64,000 bases of DNA, from NCBI GenBank assembly GCA_945876385.1, contig CAMCNU010000006.1, forward strand, positions 1 to 64,000, read 5' to 3'. The notes under the pieces are model-generated. The model did no database searches, was not told where the DNA came from, and saw nothing but the letters and a program-made list of their open reading frames with translations. The translations under genes were made by a program, and so were the position numbers. This DNA is from an uncultured Veillonellaceae bacterium. Its GTDB lineage: Bacteria; Bacillota; Negativicutes; Veillonellales; Negativicoccaceae. Positions 27,367 to 36,082 of this stretch are shown here, piece after piece. Position 1 is the first letter of the stretch, and each line of letters begins with the position of its first letter.

Positions 27367-27927
27367 TCATTTAGAGTATATTTCAGGTGCGGCCTCAAAT
27401 TGAGACGCATCCAACTCTGTCGGTGTTGCCGTTCCGAATACGTCGAGCAGTACGCGGATGGTGCCTTTTTCCGGAAAAATCTCCGACACATTGGCCAACT
27501 GATCCGTGAATGCCCCCTGGGTAATCCGAATGCGATCGCCCACATTGACAGTCAATTTCGGAACCGGTGCGCCCGCATGATCCTGCGCATGCAGAATGCG
27601 GTCGACTTCTTCATCGCTGAGCGGCGTCGGCTTGGTCGTCGTCCCGACGAATCCGGTCACGCCGGGCGTGTTGCGCACGACGTACCAGCTGCGGTCGTTG
27701 ACTTCCATTTCCACCAGTACATATCCCGGGAACACCTTCCGCTGCACAACGCGCTTGTTGCCGTCTTTGATATCGACTTCGTCATGCATCGGAACCAAAA
27801 TCTGCCGGATGGTGTCCGTCATGCCGAGCGATTGGACTTTCAATTCCAGATTGGTTTTGACCTTGTTTTCATACCCCGAATAGGTATGAATGACGTACCA
27901 CTTAATCTTATTGCTGTCGGCTGTCAT
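27367..27927 (-). CDS. nusG: Transcription termination/antitermination factor NusG
   Basis: Binds RNA polymerase clamp and Rho or ribosome. The 186-residue protein has the NGN domain (KWYVIHTYSGYENKVKTNLE ... VFPGYVLVEMEVNDRSWYVVRNTPGVTGFVG) and a C-terminal KOW domain (VGDRIRITQGAFTDQLANVSEI). It is encoded 12 bp downstream of secE, in the standard order. GGGAGGGCAGG precedes the ATG. Confidence 0.98.
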   Translation of the reverse strand: MTADSNKIKWYVIHTYSGYENKVKTNLELKVQSLGMTDTIRQILVPMHDEVDIKDGNKRVVQRKVFPGYVLVEMEVNDRSWYVVRNTPGVTGFVGTTTKPTPLSDEEVDRILHAQDHAGAPVPKLTVNVGDRIRITQGAFTDQLANVSEIFPEKGTIRVLLDVFGTATPTELDASQFEAAPEIYSK

Positions 27928-27939
27928 CCTGCCCTCCCG

Positions 27940-28155
27940 TCAGACTAACTTGGAAAACAGTTTGAAGATTTCCATAAATACGAAATCCACCGCCATGATG
28001 ATAAAGGAAATGAAGATCACTGTAATAAATACGATAATCGTATAGCGTACCAATTCCTGTTTGGTCGGCCATTGGACCTTTTTCATTTCCTGCTTGACGC
28101 CGCGAAAGAAAGAAGTGATGCCGCCTTTTTGCACTGTCGTGTTTTGACTCGCCAT
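27940..28155 (-). CDS. secE: Preprotein translocase subunit SecE
   Basis: The small essential subunit of the SecYEG channel. The 71-residue single-span form has an amphipathic helix (FFRGVKQEMKKVQWPTKQELVRYT) and one transmembrane helix (IIVFITVIFISFIIMAVDFVF). GGAGG precedes the start. It follows rpmG by 43 bp. Many Firmicutes have a tRNA-Trp between rpmG and secE; here that gap is too short for one, and a tRNA-Trp lies at 46928 instead. Confidence 0.97.
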   Translation of the reverse strand: MASQNTTVQKGGITSFFRGVKQEMKKVQWPTKQELVRYTIIVFITVIFISFIIMAVDFVFMEIFKLFSKLV

Positions 28156-28198
28156 CGTATCCTCCGTTTACTTCATTCCGTCAACTTACATGAAAAAC

Positions 28199-28348
28199 TT
28201 ATTTGGTTTCTCGATGCAATGTGTGTCGTTTACAGAACTTGCAATACTTGTTCATTTCCAGACGTTCGGAATTGTTTTTCTTATTCTTGTTCGTCTGGTA
28301 ATTGCGCTGCTTGCACTCCGTGCACGCAAGTGTTACCGCATCGCGCAT
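28199..28348 (-). CDS. rpmG: Ribosomal protein bL33
   Basis: A 49-residue zinc-ribbon form of L33: [19 protein letters not shown] at the N-terminus and [16 protein letters not shown] at the C-terminus, giving the pairs CTEC and CKFC. It is first in the rpmG-secE-nusG-rplK series. The start at 28348 follows GAGGTGTGAACT. The gene is short, so it is easily missed. Confidence 0.96.
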   Translation of the reverse strand: MRDAVTLACTECKQRNYQTNKNKKNNSERLEMNKYCKFCKRHTLHRETK

Positions 28349-28404
28349 AGTTCACACCTCGCTCATTCTAAAATCGGGGACAGTCCCCGCACCTATACCA
28401 ATTT

Positions 28405-28434
28405 ACTGTACCATATTCCCCCGTACACTGTCAA
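28405..28434 (-). promoter_or_regulatory. Promoter of the rpmG-secE-nusG operon
   Basis: TTGACA (28434-28429), 18-bp spacer, TACAGT (28410-28405) on the minus strand, about 50 nt before the rpmG start. Confidence 0.5.
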
Positions 28435-28456
28435 TTGCACCGCGTACGGGCGGGCA

Positions 28457-28807
28457 TTACGCCTTGGTCGCGACTTCAACCAACTTGGTAAACGCCGCCG
28501 GATCTTGGATCGCCAAGTCCGAGAGCATTTTGCGGTTGATTTCGACGCCCGCCTTGTTCAGGCCGGCAATCAAGCGACTGTAGGTCGTGCCGTTTTGACG
28601 CGCTGCCGCATTGATACGGGCAATCCACAATTTGCGGAAATCGCGTTTTTTCTGGCGACGGTCACGATGCGCATAGGCCAGCGAATGCATGACTGATTCG
28701 TTGGCTTTTTTGAACTGGCGATGACGCGCGCCGCGATATCCTTTGGCAAGTTTTAAGATTTTTTTATGGCGTTTCCGTGCGGTGACGCCGACTTTGACTC
28801 TGGCCAT
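28457..28807 (-). CDS. rplT: Ribosomal protein bL20
   Basis: An early-binding 50S assembly protein and, in known Firmicutes, the repressor of its own infC-rpmI-rplT operon. It has 116 residues, starting [19 protein letters not shown], with [19 protein letters not shown] and [28 protein letters not shown] precedes the ATG. It is last in infC-rpmI-rplT. Confidence 0.98.
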   Translation of the reverse strand: MARVKVGVTARKRHKKILKLAKGYRGARHRQFKKANESVMHSLAYAHRDRRQKKRDFRKLWIARINAAARQNGTTYSRLIAGLNKAGVEINRKMLSDLAIQDPAAFTKLVEVATKA

Positions 28808-28822
28808 GTTTCTTCCTCCTCA

Positions 28823-29020
28823 TTAAGCGTGCGGTAACAACCGCGAAATGCGTTTATGATCAGATTTGCTGACCAGTGTGGCTTTCCGCAAATTACGTTT
28901 CCGTTTATGTGTTTTCTTTTCCAAGATATGGCTCTTGTATGCTTTGCTGCGTTTGAATTCGCCGGAGCCCGTTTTCTTGAAACGTTTGGCGGCGGCGCGA
29001 CGAGTTTTAATCTTCGGCAT
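28823..29020 (-). CDS. rpmI: Ribosomal protein bL35
   Basis: Small basic 50S protein, 65 residues ([18 protein letters not shown] ... [14 protein letters not shown]). AGGAGG precedes the ATG. It is encoded 11 bp downstream of infC and 15 bp upstream of rplT. Confidence 0.98.
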   Translation of the reverse strand: MPKIKTRRAAAKRFKKTGSGEFKRSKAYKSHILEKKTHKRKRNLRKATLVSKSDHKRISRLLPHA

Positions 29021-29031
29021 GATAAGCCTCC

Positions 29032-29547
29032 TTATTTGTCTACTTTCGGTACCAACATCATTGTCATGTTGCGACCTTCCAATTTCGGCCCTTTTTCCTG
29101 CGAGGCGACATCTTCCATCTCACGGGCAAACCGTACCAGCAGTTTTTCTCCCAATTCCGGATGACTGAGCTCGCGCCCGCGGAACATAATCGTCACTTTG
29201 ACTTTGCTGTCGTCCGCGATAAAGCGGCGGGCATTTTTCATCTTCACATAGAAGTCGTGGTCTTCGATATTCGGACGCAACTTGACCTCTTTGAGCGTGA
29301 CGACCTTTTGGTTTTTCCGTTGTTCTTTTTCCCGCTTTTGCTGCTCATAGCGGTACTTGCCATAGTTCATCAACTTGCAAACCGGCGGGCGGGCTTGCGG
29401 CGCAATCTCGACCAAGTCCAGCTGCGCATCCGCCGCTTTCTGCATCGCATCACGCGTACTGACGATTCCCAACTGTTCGCCGTCCTCACTGATCAGACGC
29501 ACTTCGCGGACGCGGATTTGCTCGTTGATGCGGGCTTCTTTACTAAT
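29032..29547 (-). CDS. infC: Translation initiation factor IF-3, probable AUU start
   Basis: Controls start-codon fidelity on the 30S subunit. The product (about 171 residues) has the IF3 N-domain ([15 protein letters not shown]), the linker ([17 protein letters not shown]) and the C-domain ([24 protein letters not shown] ... [16 protein letters not shown]). I place the start at ATT 29547: the ribosome binding site GGGAGG lies eight bases upstream. The in-frame GTG at 29556 is fused to that same site and could not be used efficiently. An AUU start is the classical autoregulatory feature of infC, because IF3 discriminates against it. A leader with an attenuator precedes the gene. Confidence 0.93.
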   Translation of the reverse strand: MSKEARINEQIRVREVRLISEDGEQLGIVSTRDAMQKAADAQLDLVEIAPQARPPVCKLMNYGKYRYEQQKREKEQRKNQKVVTLKEVKLRPNIEDHDFYVKMKNARRFIADDSKVKVTIMFRGRELSHPELGEKLLVRFAREMEDVASQEKGPKLEGRNMTMMLVPKVDK

Positions 29548-29696
29548 ATCATTCACCTCCCGATATCTATCGTGTGAATCAAGTCAATTAAAAACGGATG
29601 ACATACGTCACCCGTTGATTCCGATGCTGTGACCTTAGTAACGACCGTAGTGTTGTGTAAGGTGAGAAGCGGATGACTCCTGCTTGATTCGATTAC
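29548..29696 (-). promoter_or_regulatory. infC operon leader with attenuator (L20-leader type)
   Basis: A 5' leader of about 150 nt contains a terminator hairpin AACGGGTGAC / GTCATCCGTT followed by TTTTTAATT on the minus strand (29616-29585). Upstream sequences could form alternative pairings. In Firmicutes L20 controls such leaders by premature termination; the ligand here is inferred from operon content. Confidence 0.65.
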
Positions 29697-29702
29697 TCAG
29701 CC

Positions 29703-29731
29703 AGTATACCGCATTTGCGGTCGGCTGTCAA
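29703..29731 (-). promoter_or_regulatory. Promoter of infC-rpmI-rplT
   Basis: TTGACA (29731-29726), 17-bp spacer, TATACT (29708-29703) on the minus strand, directly after the aminotransferase stop. Confidence 0.8.
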
Positions 29732-30976
29732 CTATTGTTCGACTTCCGCCAACGCGGCGGCCAATTTCCCCGCGATGCCGCGGATTTTTTCTTTCGGTAC
29801 GGCGCAGACCGCAATCCGCACGCCGGCTTGCAACGGCACGAGGAAAATCCGATCCGCATGCAAGCGTTCGCAGACGGCTTTGGCATGCGGAGTCGGCACG
29901 CTGATGAAAAACCCCGCCCGATACGGCAAGACCCGCAGTCCGACGGCCGCGGCCTCTTCCATAAACAACGCCGCGCGTTCGCGAATCATCGCAAAGTACT
30001 GCGCCTGCTCCCGGCGAAACGACGCCAGCAAGTCGGCATCTTCGCTGATATTGACCAACAGCTGCATCGGCGCGCGGCTGATATTGGACCACGTCGCCCG
30101 ACTGGTGAACTGGTTGATATCGCGAAATTCCTGAATGACGTCCGCCGACGAACTGATGCCGATCATCGCGCCCGTGCGTTGACCGTACATCGTAAAGCCC
30201 TTGGACATGCTGTACGCAACCACGACCAACAACCGTTCCGGCAAGTTGGAGAAGTGGCGGAAGAACTGCCGCGCTTCATCGCCTTCGCCCGCAAAATCGA
30301 GGTAGGCCGCATCGACGACCAGCGTGACGCGTTTGGCGGGATCTGCCGCCACCTCGGTCAGCACGGCCAAGACACGATCCCAGTCGTCATCCGTCAGGCT
30401 GTACCCCGTCGGGTTGTGCGCCGGGGTATTCAGTACCACCGTCACCTGGCGCTGGGCATCTGCGAGCGCATGCACCGCACGCGCAAAATCCGCATGATGA
30501 AACGTCAATTCGTCCGTAAACAGCGTAAACGTCGCCAGCCGGCGTTGGTTGTCCTCGCAGAGCGTACGATACGCCCCCCAGAACCAGTCGCCCGTCAAGA
30601 CGGCGTCGCCCGGCTCCGTATAGTTGTGAATGACGTGGTGAATCACGCCCGTGCCGCCCGCCGTCGCCACGGCGGCGAGTTGTGCCTGCGGCCGATACGC
30701 TCCGAAACAACAATCACAGACACGTTCCAAAAACGCCGGCAATCCCGAAATCGGCGCATAGGCGATGATATCCTGCATCGACAAGTCGCGGTAGACCCGT
30801 TCGACCGTCGGCAGGCAGACCAGCGTCTCCTCTTCATCCAAAATCGCCCCGATAGTCGCATTGGTGACCGCCGCCGCGCCGTACTCTTTCACGGCCGCCT
30901 GGGCGGCGGCACTCGCACCGAAAATGACATCGTCGGACTTTTTACCGAATGCCTGCGGTGCTGCCATACTCGTCAT
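29732..30976 (-). CDS. Class I/II PLP-dependent aminotransferase (aromatic/aspartate type)
   Basis: A fold-type I aminotransferase of 414 residues. Visible are an N-terminal substrate segment (PISGLPAFLE), the PLP-contact region (TAGGTGVIHHVI, DWFWGAYRTL), NTPAHNPTGYSLTDDDW, VDAAYLDFAG and the PLP-lysine motif SMSKGFTMYGQRTGAM. A C-terminal Arg site lies in GVRIAVCAVPKEKI. The pattern fits aspartate/aromatic aminotransferases; the amino acid used is not clear. The ATG at 31009 overlaps the predicted -10 box and cannot be in the transcript, so the next ATG at 30976 (MTSMAAPQ) is used. It is monocistronic. Confidence 0.88.
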   Translation of the reverse strand: MTSMAAPQAFGKKSDDVIFGASAAAQAAVKEYGAAAVTNATIGAILDEEETLVCLPTVERVYRDLSMQDIIAYAPISGLPAFLERVCDCCFGAYRPQAQLAAVATAGGTGVIHHVIHNYTEPGDAVLTGDWFWGAYRTLCEDNQRRLATFTLFTDELTFHHADFARAVHALADAQRQVTVVLNTPAHNPTGYSLTDDDWDRVLAVLTEVAADPAKRVTLVVDAAYLDFAGEGDEARQFFRHFSNLPERLLVVVAYSMSKGFTMYGQRTGAMIGISSSADVIQEFRDINQFTSRATWSNISRAPMQLLVNISEDADLLASFRREQAQYFAMIRERAALFMEEAAAVGLRVLPYRAGFFISVPTPHAKAVCERLHADRIFLVPLQAGVRIAVCAVPKEKIRGIAGKLAAALAEVEQ

Positions 30977-31007
30977 ATTGCTCGCCTCTTTTCCCGATAT
31001 TTTCTTC

Positions 31008-31016
31008 ATTATACCA
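31008..31016 (-). promoter_or_regulatory. Extended -10 promoter of the aminotransferase
   Basis: TGGTATAAT on the minus strand. It overlaps the first in-frame ATG at 31009, which argues for initiation at 30976. Confidence 0.6.
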
Positions 31017-31054
31017 TAAGTTGACCGCGGCGACCCGTACGCGCTTCTGTATAC

Positions 31055-31080
31055 AAAAAAGAGCCCGCGGGCTCTTTTTT
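31055..31080 (-). terminator. Terminator of phoR, probably bidirectional
   Basis: A perfect palindrome AAAAAAGAGCCCG / CGGGCTCTTTTTT overlapping the phoR stop codon region, with A and T runs on both sides. Confidence 0.9.
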
Positions 31081-32803
31081 ATCCTTCCGTCAAAACGGCG
31101 GGCGACTGCACCGGCAGCGTAATATGCATCGTCGTGCCGGTATTGGCCGTGCTTGTCAGGACAATCGTCCCGTCATGCTGGCGCACGATATGCTTGACAA
31201 TCGCCAGCCCCAATCCCGATCCTTCCACTTCTTTCGAACGGGCGACATCCGCCCGATAAAACCGCTGGAACACCTGTTCCTGCTGTTCCTTGCTGATGCC
31301 GATGCCGCTGTCGCGGACGATGAAATCGACCGCATCGGGGCGACTTTCAATGCGCACCTCGACATAGCCGTCGGGGCGATTGTACTTGACCGCGTTGTCG
31401 AGCAGGTTCAGTACCATCTCATACAATAACTGCGGGTCGCCCCACAAGTAGCCCTCGCCGCCCTGCAGGCGGAAAGTCAGCCGCTTTTCCTCGATACTGC
31501 GTTCCAGCAGCTCGCGCGCCTGCTCCGTCAAGAGCCGGAGCGATACCCGTTTGCGATGCTCGCGGGCGGGGTCTTCCTCAATCCGCGACAGCCGCATCAC
31601 CGTCCGAATGAGTTCGAGCAGACGATCGGACTCCGTCAGCATCCGCTGGGCGAAATTTTTCACTTCGGCATCGCCCTTGTACATCCCGTTGTACAAGAGC
31701 TCCGCAAATCCGTGAATCGCCGTCAGCGGCGTGTTGAGTTCATGCGACACATTGGCCGTGAACTCGCGGCGTTGCTGCTCCGCCGTGTACGCCGTCGTCG
31801 TGTCGCGCAGGACAATCAGCCGATTCGGCCGTCCCTGGGCGTCGCGCGTCGAACGTACAATCAAGCGATACACCCGCCCGTCGCGTTCGAGCAGGCGCGT
31901 CGTATCTTCCTCCGGCGTCGCCGTCAGCAAGGCCGCCCGCCAGTCCGTATCGGAGAGCAACTCCTCCAGCGGTCGCCCGCGATCGGCCGCCGCAATATCA
32001 AACATCATCTCCGCCGCGCAGTTGTATTCGACCAGACACAAATGCTCATCGAGCAACAATACCCCTTCGCTCAGGGCGTTCATCATCGTCCGTGTCGTGT
32101 TGCGTTCCTCCCGGAGCGCCTCCACCGAACGGGCGATATGCTCCTGCTGATCGCGAATCCGCCCGATGATCGGGTCGATTTCCGGTACGCCCATCACCAG
32201 CGGTGCGGGCTTGCCCTCGACAATCGCCGCCATCGAGCGTTCCGCATCCCGCAGCGGCGTCAGCACATACGTCGTCAAGCGGCGCGACAGCCAGACGCAC
32301 CCGCCGATGACCAGGAGCAACGACACCGCCAGCCCCGGGATGGCCTGTGCCATCAGCCGCCAGATTCCCGCGCGGTCGATGGCGCCGCGCAAAATCGAGC
32401 CGTCATCCAACTGACGCGCATAATAAAACGACACCCGCTGCAACGTCTCCGACGTCCGCTGTCCGACACCTTCCCCGCGGTCGATAGCCGTGCGGACCTC
32501 TTCGCGACTGCGATGATTCTCCATCCATTCCGAATGATACGACGACTCATACAGCACGCGTCCGTCGGCGGCAATCCAGGTCAGACGGACATCGCCGTCG
32601 AGACTCGCCGCCGCCTCGCGCAGGTACGACTCCGGATCCGCCGCCTCGTGCAGACCTTCGCCGACGACATTGACCAGATGATGCAGGTACTGCTCCGCAT
32701 CGTCGCGCACGCCGGCGTAGTAAAACCACATGACCACCGTGACCGCGAGTATCGTCGCCAACAGACTGATACCGATCAGCGACGCGCGGATACTCCGTTT
32801 CAT
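31079..32803 (-). CDS. phoR: Phosphate-regulon sensor histidine kinase
   Basis: Membrane sensor kinase of 574 residues. Two transmembrane helices (LIGISLLATILAVTVVMWFYYAG; LAVSLLLVIGGCVWL) flank a periplasmic domain of about 130 residues. A HAMP-like segment and a PAS domain (NALSEGVLLLDEHLCLVEYN) follow, then the HisKA box with the phosphorylated histidine (ANVSHELNTPLTAIHGFAE), N box (LLDNAVKYN), G1 (DSGIGIS) and G2 (GSGLGLAIVKHIV). Its start overlaps the phoB stop by ATGA. The name rests on the domain order and on the adjacent pst genes. A periplasmic domain of this size suits PhoR of Gram-positive type. Confidence 0.9.
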   Translation of the reverse strand: MKRSIRASLIGISLLATILAVTVVMWFYYAGVRDDAEQYLHHLVNVVGEGLHEAADPESYLREAAASLDGDVRLTWIAADGRVLYESSYHSEWMENHRSREEVRTAIDRGEGVGQRTSETLQRVSFYYARQLDDGSILRGAIDRAGIWRLMAQAIPGLAVSLLLVIGGCVWLSRRLTTYVLTPLRDAERSMAAIVEGKPAPLVMGVPEIDPIIGRIRDQQEHIARSVEALREERNTTRTMMNALSEGVLLLDEHLCLVEYNCAAEMMFDIAAADRGRPLEELLSDTDWRAALLTATPEEDTTRLLERDGRVYRLIVRSTRDAQGRPNRLIVLRDTTTAYTAEQQRREFTANVSHELNTPLTAIHGFAELLYNGMYKGDAEVKNFAQRMLTESDRLLELIRTVMRLSRIEEDPAREHRKRVSLRLLTEQARELLERSIEEKRLTFRLQGGEGYLWGDPQLLYEMVLNLLDNAVKYNRPDGYVEVRIESRPDAVDFIVRDSGIGISKEQQEQVFQRFYRADVARSKEVEGSGLGLAIVKHIVRQHDGTIVLTSTANTGTTMHITLPVQSPAVLTEG

Positions 32804-33483
32804 ACCGCTTCACCCAACTTGTAGCCGACGCCGCGCACCGTATGAATATATTTGCCCGCGTCGCCGAGTTTTTGCCGCAGACTCATGATATGCATATCCA
32901 CCGTCCGACTTTCGACAAAATACGTCACGTCCCAGACCCGCTCCATGATTTGCTCGCGCGACAAGACGATATCCACATTGAGCAACAAGTACGTCAACAG
33001 GTCAAACTCCTTCGCCGTCAAGCGTACCGACTCGCCGGCCACCGTCACCCGATGCCGCCGCCGATCCAGCTCGATCGTCGCATACCGGTAAATCTCGTCG
33101 CCCTCTTCGCGCCGTCGACCGCGCCGCAACGCCGCCCGCACCCGCGCAATCATCTCCATAATCCCGAACGGCTTGCAGATATAATCATCCGCTCCCAGGT
33201 CCAGTCCCGTGATGACATCGTATTCCGCGCTTTTGGCCGTCACCAGAATGATGCGCACCTCGTCATACTCGCGCCGCCCGCGCAAACGTTTCAAAATCGA
33301 CAAGCCGTCTTCCCCGGGCAGCATGACATCGAGCAAGATTACCTCCGGCACCCGCTTTTCCAATGCCGCCGTGAGCTCTTCCCCCGCCGAAAGACCGACC
33401 ACTTCAAACTGTTGGCTCTCCAGCGCGTATATCATCAACTCGCGAATATTGACATCATCTTCCACACAATATACCAACGTCAT
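32800..33483 (-). CDS. phoB: Phosphate-regulon response regulator (OmpR family)
   Basis: A 227-residue receiver plus winged-helix regulator. The receiver has the acidic pair (EDD near residue 8), the phosphorylated Asp in LLDVMLPGEDG, and the switch Lys (VTAKSAEYD). The C-terminal DNA-binding domain (VRLTAKEFDLLTYLLLN ... REQIMERVWDVTYFVESRTVDMHIMSLRQKLG) is of the PhoB/PhoP type. It lies 106 bp downstream of pstB and overlaps phoR. Its expected target is the Pho-box-like promoter before pstS. Confidence 0.92.
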   Translation of the reverse strand: MTLVYCVEDDVNIRELMIYALESQQFEVVGLSAGEELTAALEKRVPEVILLDVMLPGEDGLSILKRLRGRREYDEVRIILVTAKSAEYDVITGLDLGADDYICKPFGIMEMIARVRAALRRGRRREEGDEIYRYATIELDRRRHRVTVAGESVRLTAKEFDLLTYLLLNVDIVLSREQIMERVWDVTYFVESRTVDMHIMSLRQKLGDAGKYIHTVRGVGYKLGEAV

Positions 33484-33589
33484 TGCCGCACACTCCGTTC
33501 ATCGTGCGCGTCGGCGTGCCACCTGAAGTGTCATCGCCGCACCGCCGCACGCTTTTGTCTTATTATACCGAACTTTACGCCGTCTTTCA

Positions 33590-34345
33590 TCACCCGAATC
33601 GCCCCGTGACATAATCATGCGTCCGTTGCTCTTTGGGGGAATGAAAAATCACCTCCGTCCGGTCCTTCTCGATGACTTCGCCCATCAGGAAAAACGCCGT
33701 GTAATCCGAACACCGGGCCGCCTGTTGCATATTGTGCGTCACCAGTACGATCGTATACTGCGTCTTGAGCGTCGCCACCAACTCCTCAATCTTGCGCGTG
33801 GAAATCGGATCGAGCGCACTGGTCGGCTCGTCCATCAAAATCACTTTCGGCTCGACCGCAATCGCCCGCGCGATACAGACCCGCTGCTGCTGCCCGCCGG
33901 ACAGCGAGAGCGCGTTTTCGTGCAAGCGGTCATGCACCTCTTCCCACAAAAACGACTGCTTCAAACTGCGCTCCACCCGTTCATCGAGTATCCGCTTGTC
34001 GCGAATCCCCATCGACTTCAGCGCAAAGGTAATATTGTCATAAATACTCATCGGAAACGGGTTCGGCTTTTGGAAGACCATCCCGACCTCACGGCGCAAT
34101 TGATTGACATCTTCCACCGCGAAAATATCCTGCCCCCGATACAGCACCTCGCCCGTCGTGCGGCACGACTCAATCAGATCGTTCATCCGATTGAGCGTGC
34201 GCAAAAACGTCGACTTGCCGCAGCCGGAAGGCCCGATGAGCGCCGTAATCGCATGGGATTCGATATCCATATTCACATCGAACAGCGCCTGCTTATCGCC
34301 GTAAAACAAATTCAGCCCGCGCACCTGAAATGTCGTCTCGCTCAT
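33590..34345 (-). CDS. pstB: Phosphate ABC transporter ATP-binding protein
   Basis: ATPase of the high-affinity phosphate importer. The 251-residue protein shows Walker [10 protein letters not shown], the Q-loop ([18 protein letters not shown]), the ABC signature LSGGQQQR, Walker [14 protein letters not shown] and the switch H ([15 protein letters not shown]). The start at 34345 ([10 protein letters not shown]) has GGAG upstream and lies one base past the pstA stop. The usual next gene, phoU, is absent; phoB follows. Confidence 0.97.
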   Translation of the reverse strand: MSETTFQVRGLNLFYGDKQALFDVNMDIESHAITALIGPSGCGKSTFLRTLNRMNDLIESCRTTGEVLYRGQDIFAVEDVNQLRREVGMVFQKPNPFPMSIYDNITFALKSMGIRDKRILDERVERSLKQSFLWEEVHDRLHENALSLSGGQQQRVCIARAIAVEPKVILMDEPTSALDPISTRKIEELVATLKTQYTIVLVTHNMQQAARCSDYTAFFLMGEVIEKDRTEVIFHSPKEQRTHDYVTGRFG

Positions 34346-34346
34346 C

Positions 34347-35180
34347 CTATTTTCTCCATTTCCTGACAATATACGCCGATGCTTCATTCATCAGCAGCAC
34401 CGTCAATATCAATACCACGCCCGTCGCATATGCCTTGTCCGTGTGCAGGCCTTCCCCCGACAGCGCATACATATGCACCGCCATCGTGCGCCCCGACGCC
34501 AGCAGATGATTCGGTATCTCGGCTACCGTACCGATGGTGTACATCAGCGCTACCGTCTCGCCGACGATGCGGCCGATGGCCAGTATAATCCCGGCAATGA
34601 CACCGCGCATCGCGACCGGCAGGATGATTTTCATGATGGTATCCTTCTTGCCGACACCCAGCCCGTAGCTGCCCTCGCGCAAATTCTGCGGCACGGTGAG
34701 CAACGCCTCTTCCGTCGTCTTGACGACCAGCGGCAAGACCAGAATCGTCATCGTCAGTATCCCCGCCGCCAGCGAGTAGCCGAGCCGGCAAAAGGTCACG
34801 AAGAACAAAAACCCGAATAACCCGTACACAATCGACGGTATCGCGGCCAACGTTTCATTGGCGATACGCACCAGCTTGACCTCCGCCGACGAGCGCCGCG
34901 CATACTCCGTCATGTACAGCGCCGTACCGATACCGAGCGGTATCGCCAGCGCCAGCGTACCGGCGACCAGGTAGACCGTCGTGACCAGCGAAGGGAACAA
35001 CGACATATTCGTCGTATTGTAACGAAACGCAAACAAATCCGCCGTGACATACGGGATGCCGTTCCACAGGACATGCACGATCAGGTATAGCAAGACCCCC
35101 AGCGTCAATACGATGCCCGCATGCACGACCGCCTGCACCGTCCACTCAAACCAGCCCTTCGGCTCCGCTTTGCTTCTCAT
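34347..35180 (-). CDS. pstA: Phosphate ABC transporter permease PstA
   Basis: Inner-membrane permease of about 277 residues with six hydrophobic segments and the EAA loop typical of the family ([41 protein letters not shown]). The start at 35180 (MRSKAEP) overlaps the pstC stop as ATGA and has AAGG just upstream; the ATG at 35192 is an alternative. It pairs with PstC to form the channel. Confidence 0.95.
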   Translation of the reverse strand: MRSKAEPKGWFEWTVQAVVHAGIVLTLGVLLYLIVHVLWNGIPYVTADLFAFRYNTTNMSLFPSLVTTVYLVAGTLALAIPLGIGTALYMTEYARRSSAEVKLVRIANETLAAIPSIVYGLFGFLFFVTFCRLGYSLAAGILTMTILVLPLVVKTTEEALLTVPQNLREGSYGLGVGKKDTIMKIILPVAMRGVIAGIILAIGRIVGETVALMYTIGTVAEIPNHLLASGRTMAVHMYALSGEGLHTDKAYATGVVLILTVLLMNEASAYIVRKWRK

Positions 35181-36082
35181 ACCTTCACCCATTTTTCACG
35201 CAAGTACAGAAAGACCGTATTCAGGCACAATATCATCATAAACAAAATCGCACCCGAAGCGATTAACGAGTCGCGGTGCAAATCCGCCGCGTACCCCATC
35301 TCCAGTACAATATTGGCGGTCAAGGTCCGTGTTCCTTCCCAAATCGAAGACGGAATCACGGCCTGATTGCCCGCCACCATGACCACCGCCATCGTTTCAC
35401 CGATGGCGCGTCCGATACCCAACACCAGCGCCGCCAGGACACCGCTCGACGCCGCCGGCACAATGACGCCGACCATCGTCTTTTCATGCGTCAGTCCCAA
35501 GGCGCGCCCCGCTTCATAGTACCGCTGCGGCACCGCGGAAAACGCCGTCTCGCTGACGGAAATCACCGTCGGCAAAATCATAATCGCCAGCAACAACGCC
35601 GCCGTGAACAGACTGCTCCCCGTACCGCTGCCGTACTCACGCACCCACGGCACGAGCACGACCATCCCGAAGAAACCGTACACAATCGACGGTATCCCCG
35701 CCAAGAGCAACACCAGCGAGTTGAGCGTCCGGCGAAACTTCGGCGGACAGAACCCCGCCAAGTAGACCGCCGCCGCCAAGGCCACCGGTGCGCCCATCAG
35801 CATGGCGCCCGCCGTCACCAGCACACTGCCGACAATCATCGGGAAGATACCGTATTGCGGCGGCACATCGCCCGGCTTCCAGGTCTCGCCGAGCAAAAAG
35901 TCCTGCCAGCCGATGGTCCAAATCGGCGGTATCCCCTTGGCAAAAATAAAGAGTGCAATCAGGCCGACGCTCAAAATCGCAATCGCCGCCATCGAACGCA
36001 CCCACCACGCCATCCAGCGCTCTCCCCGCAAGCGGGATTTCGCCGCCCGATCGGGCGGCGTTTCCCATGACGCGGTCGTCAT
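35177..36082 (-). CDS. pstC: Phosphate ABC transporter permease PstC
   Basis: Permease partner of PstA, about 301 residues, with six membrane segments and the EAA-type loop (FSAVPQRYYEAGRALGLTHEKTMVGVIVPAASSGVLAA). The family start region FLLGETWKPGDVPPQYGIFPMIVGS is present. The ATG at 36082 overlaps the pstS stop as TAATG. The ATG at 36100 with a GGAG ten bases upstream, inside pstS, is an alternative start. Confidence 0.95.
   Translation of the reverse strand: MTTASWETPPDRAAKSRLRGERWMAWWVRSMAAIAILSVGLIALFIFAKGIPPIWTIGWQDFLLGETWKPGDVPPQYGIFPMIVGSVLVTAGAMLMGAPVALAAAVYLAGFCPPKFRRTLNSLVLLLAGIPSIVYGFFGMVVLVPWVREYGSGTGSSLFTAALLLAIMILPTVISVSETAFSAVPQRYYEAGRALGLTHEKTMVGVIVPAASSGVLAALVLGIGRAIGETMAVVMVAGNQAVIPSSIWEGTRTLTANIVLEMGYAADLHRDSLIASGAILFMMILCLNTVFLYLREKWVKV

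Noticed and set aside
29684-31024. 446-codon plus-strand frame
   Set aside because: Shadow of the aminotransferase gene, whose PLP motifs are intact on the other strand.
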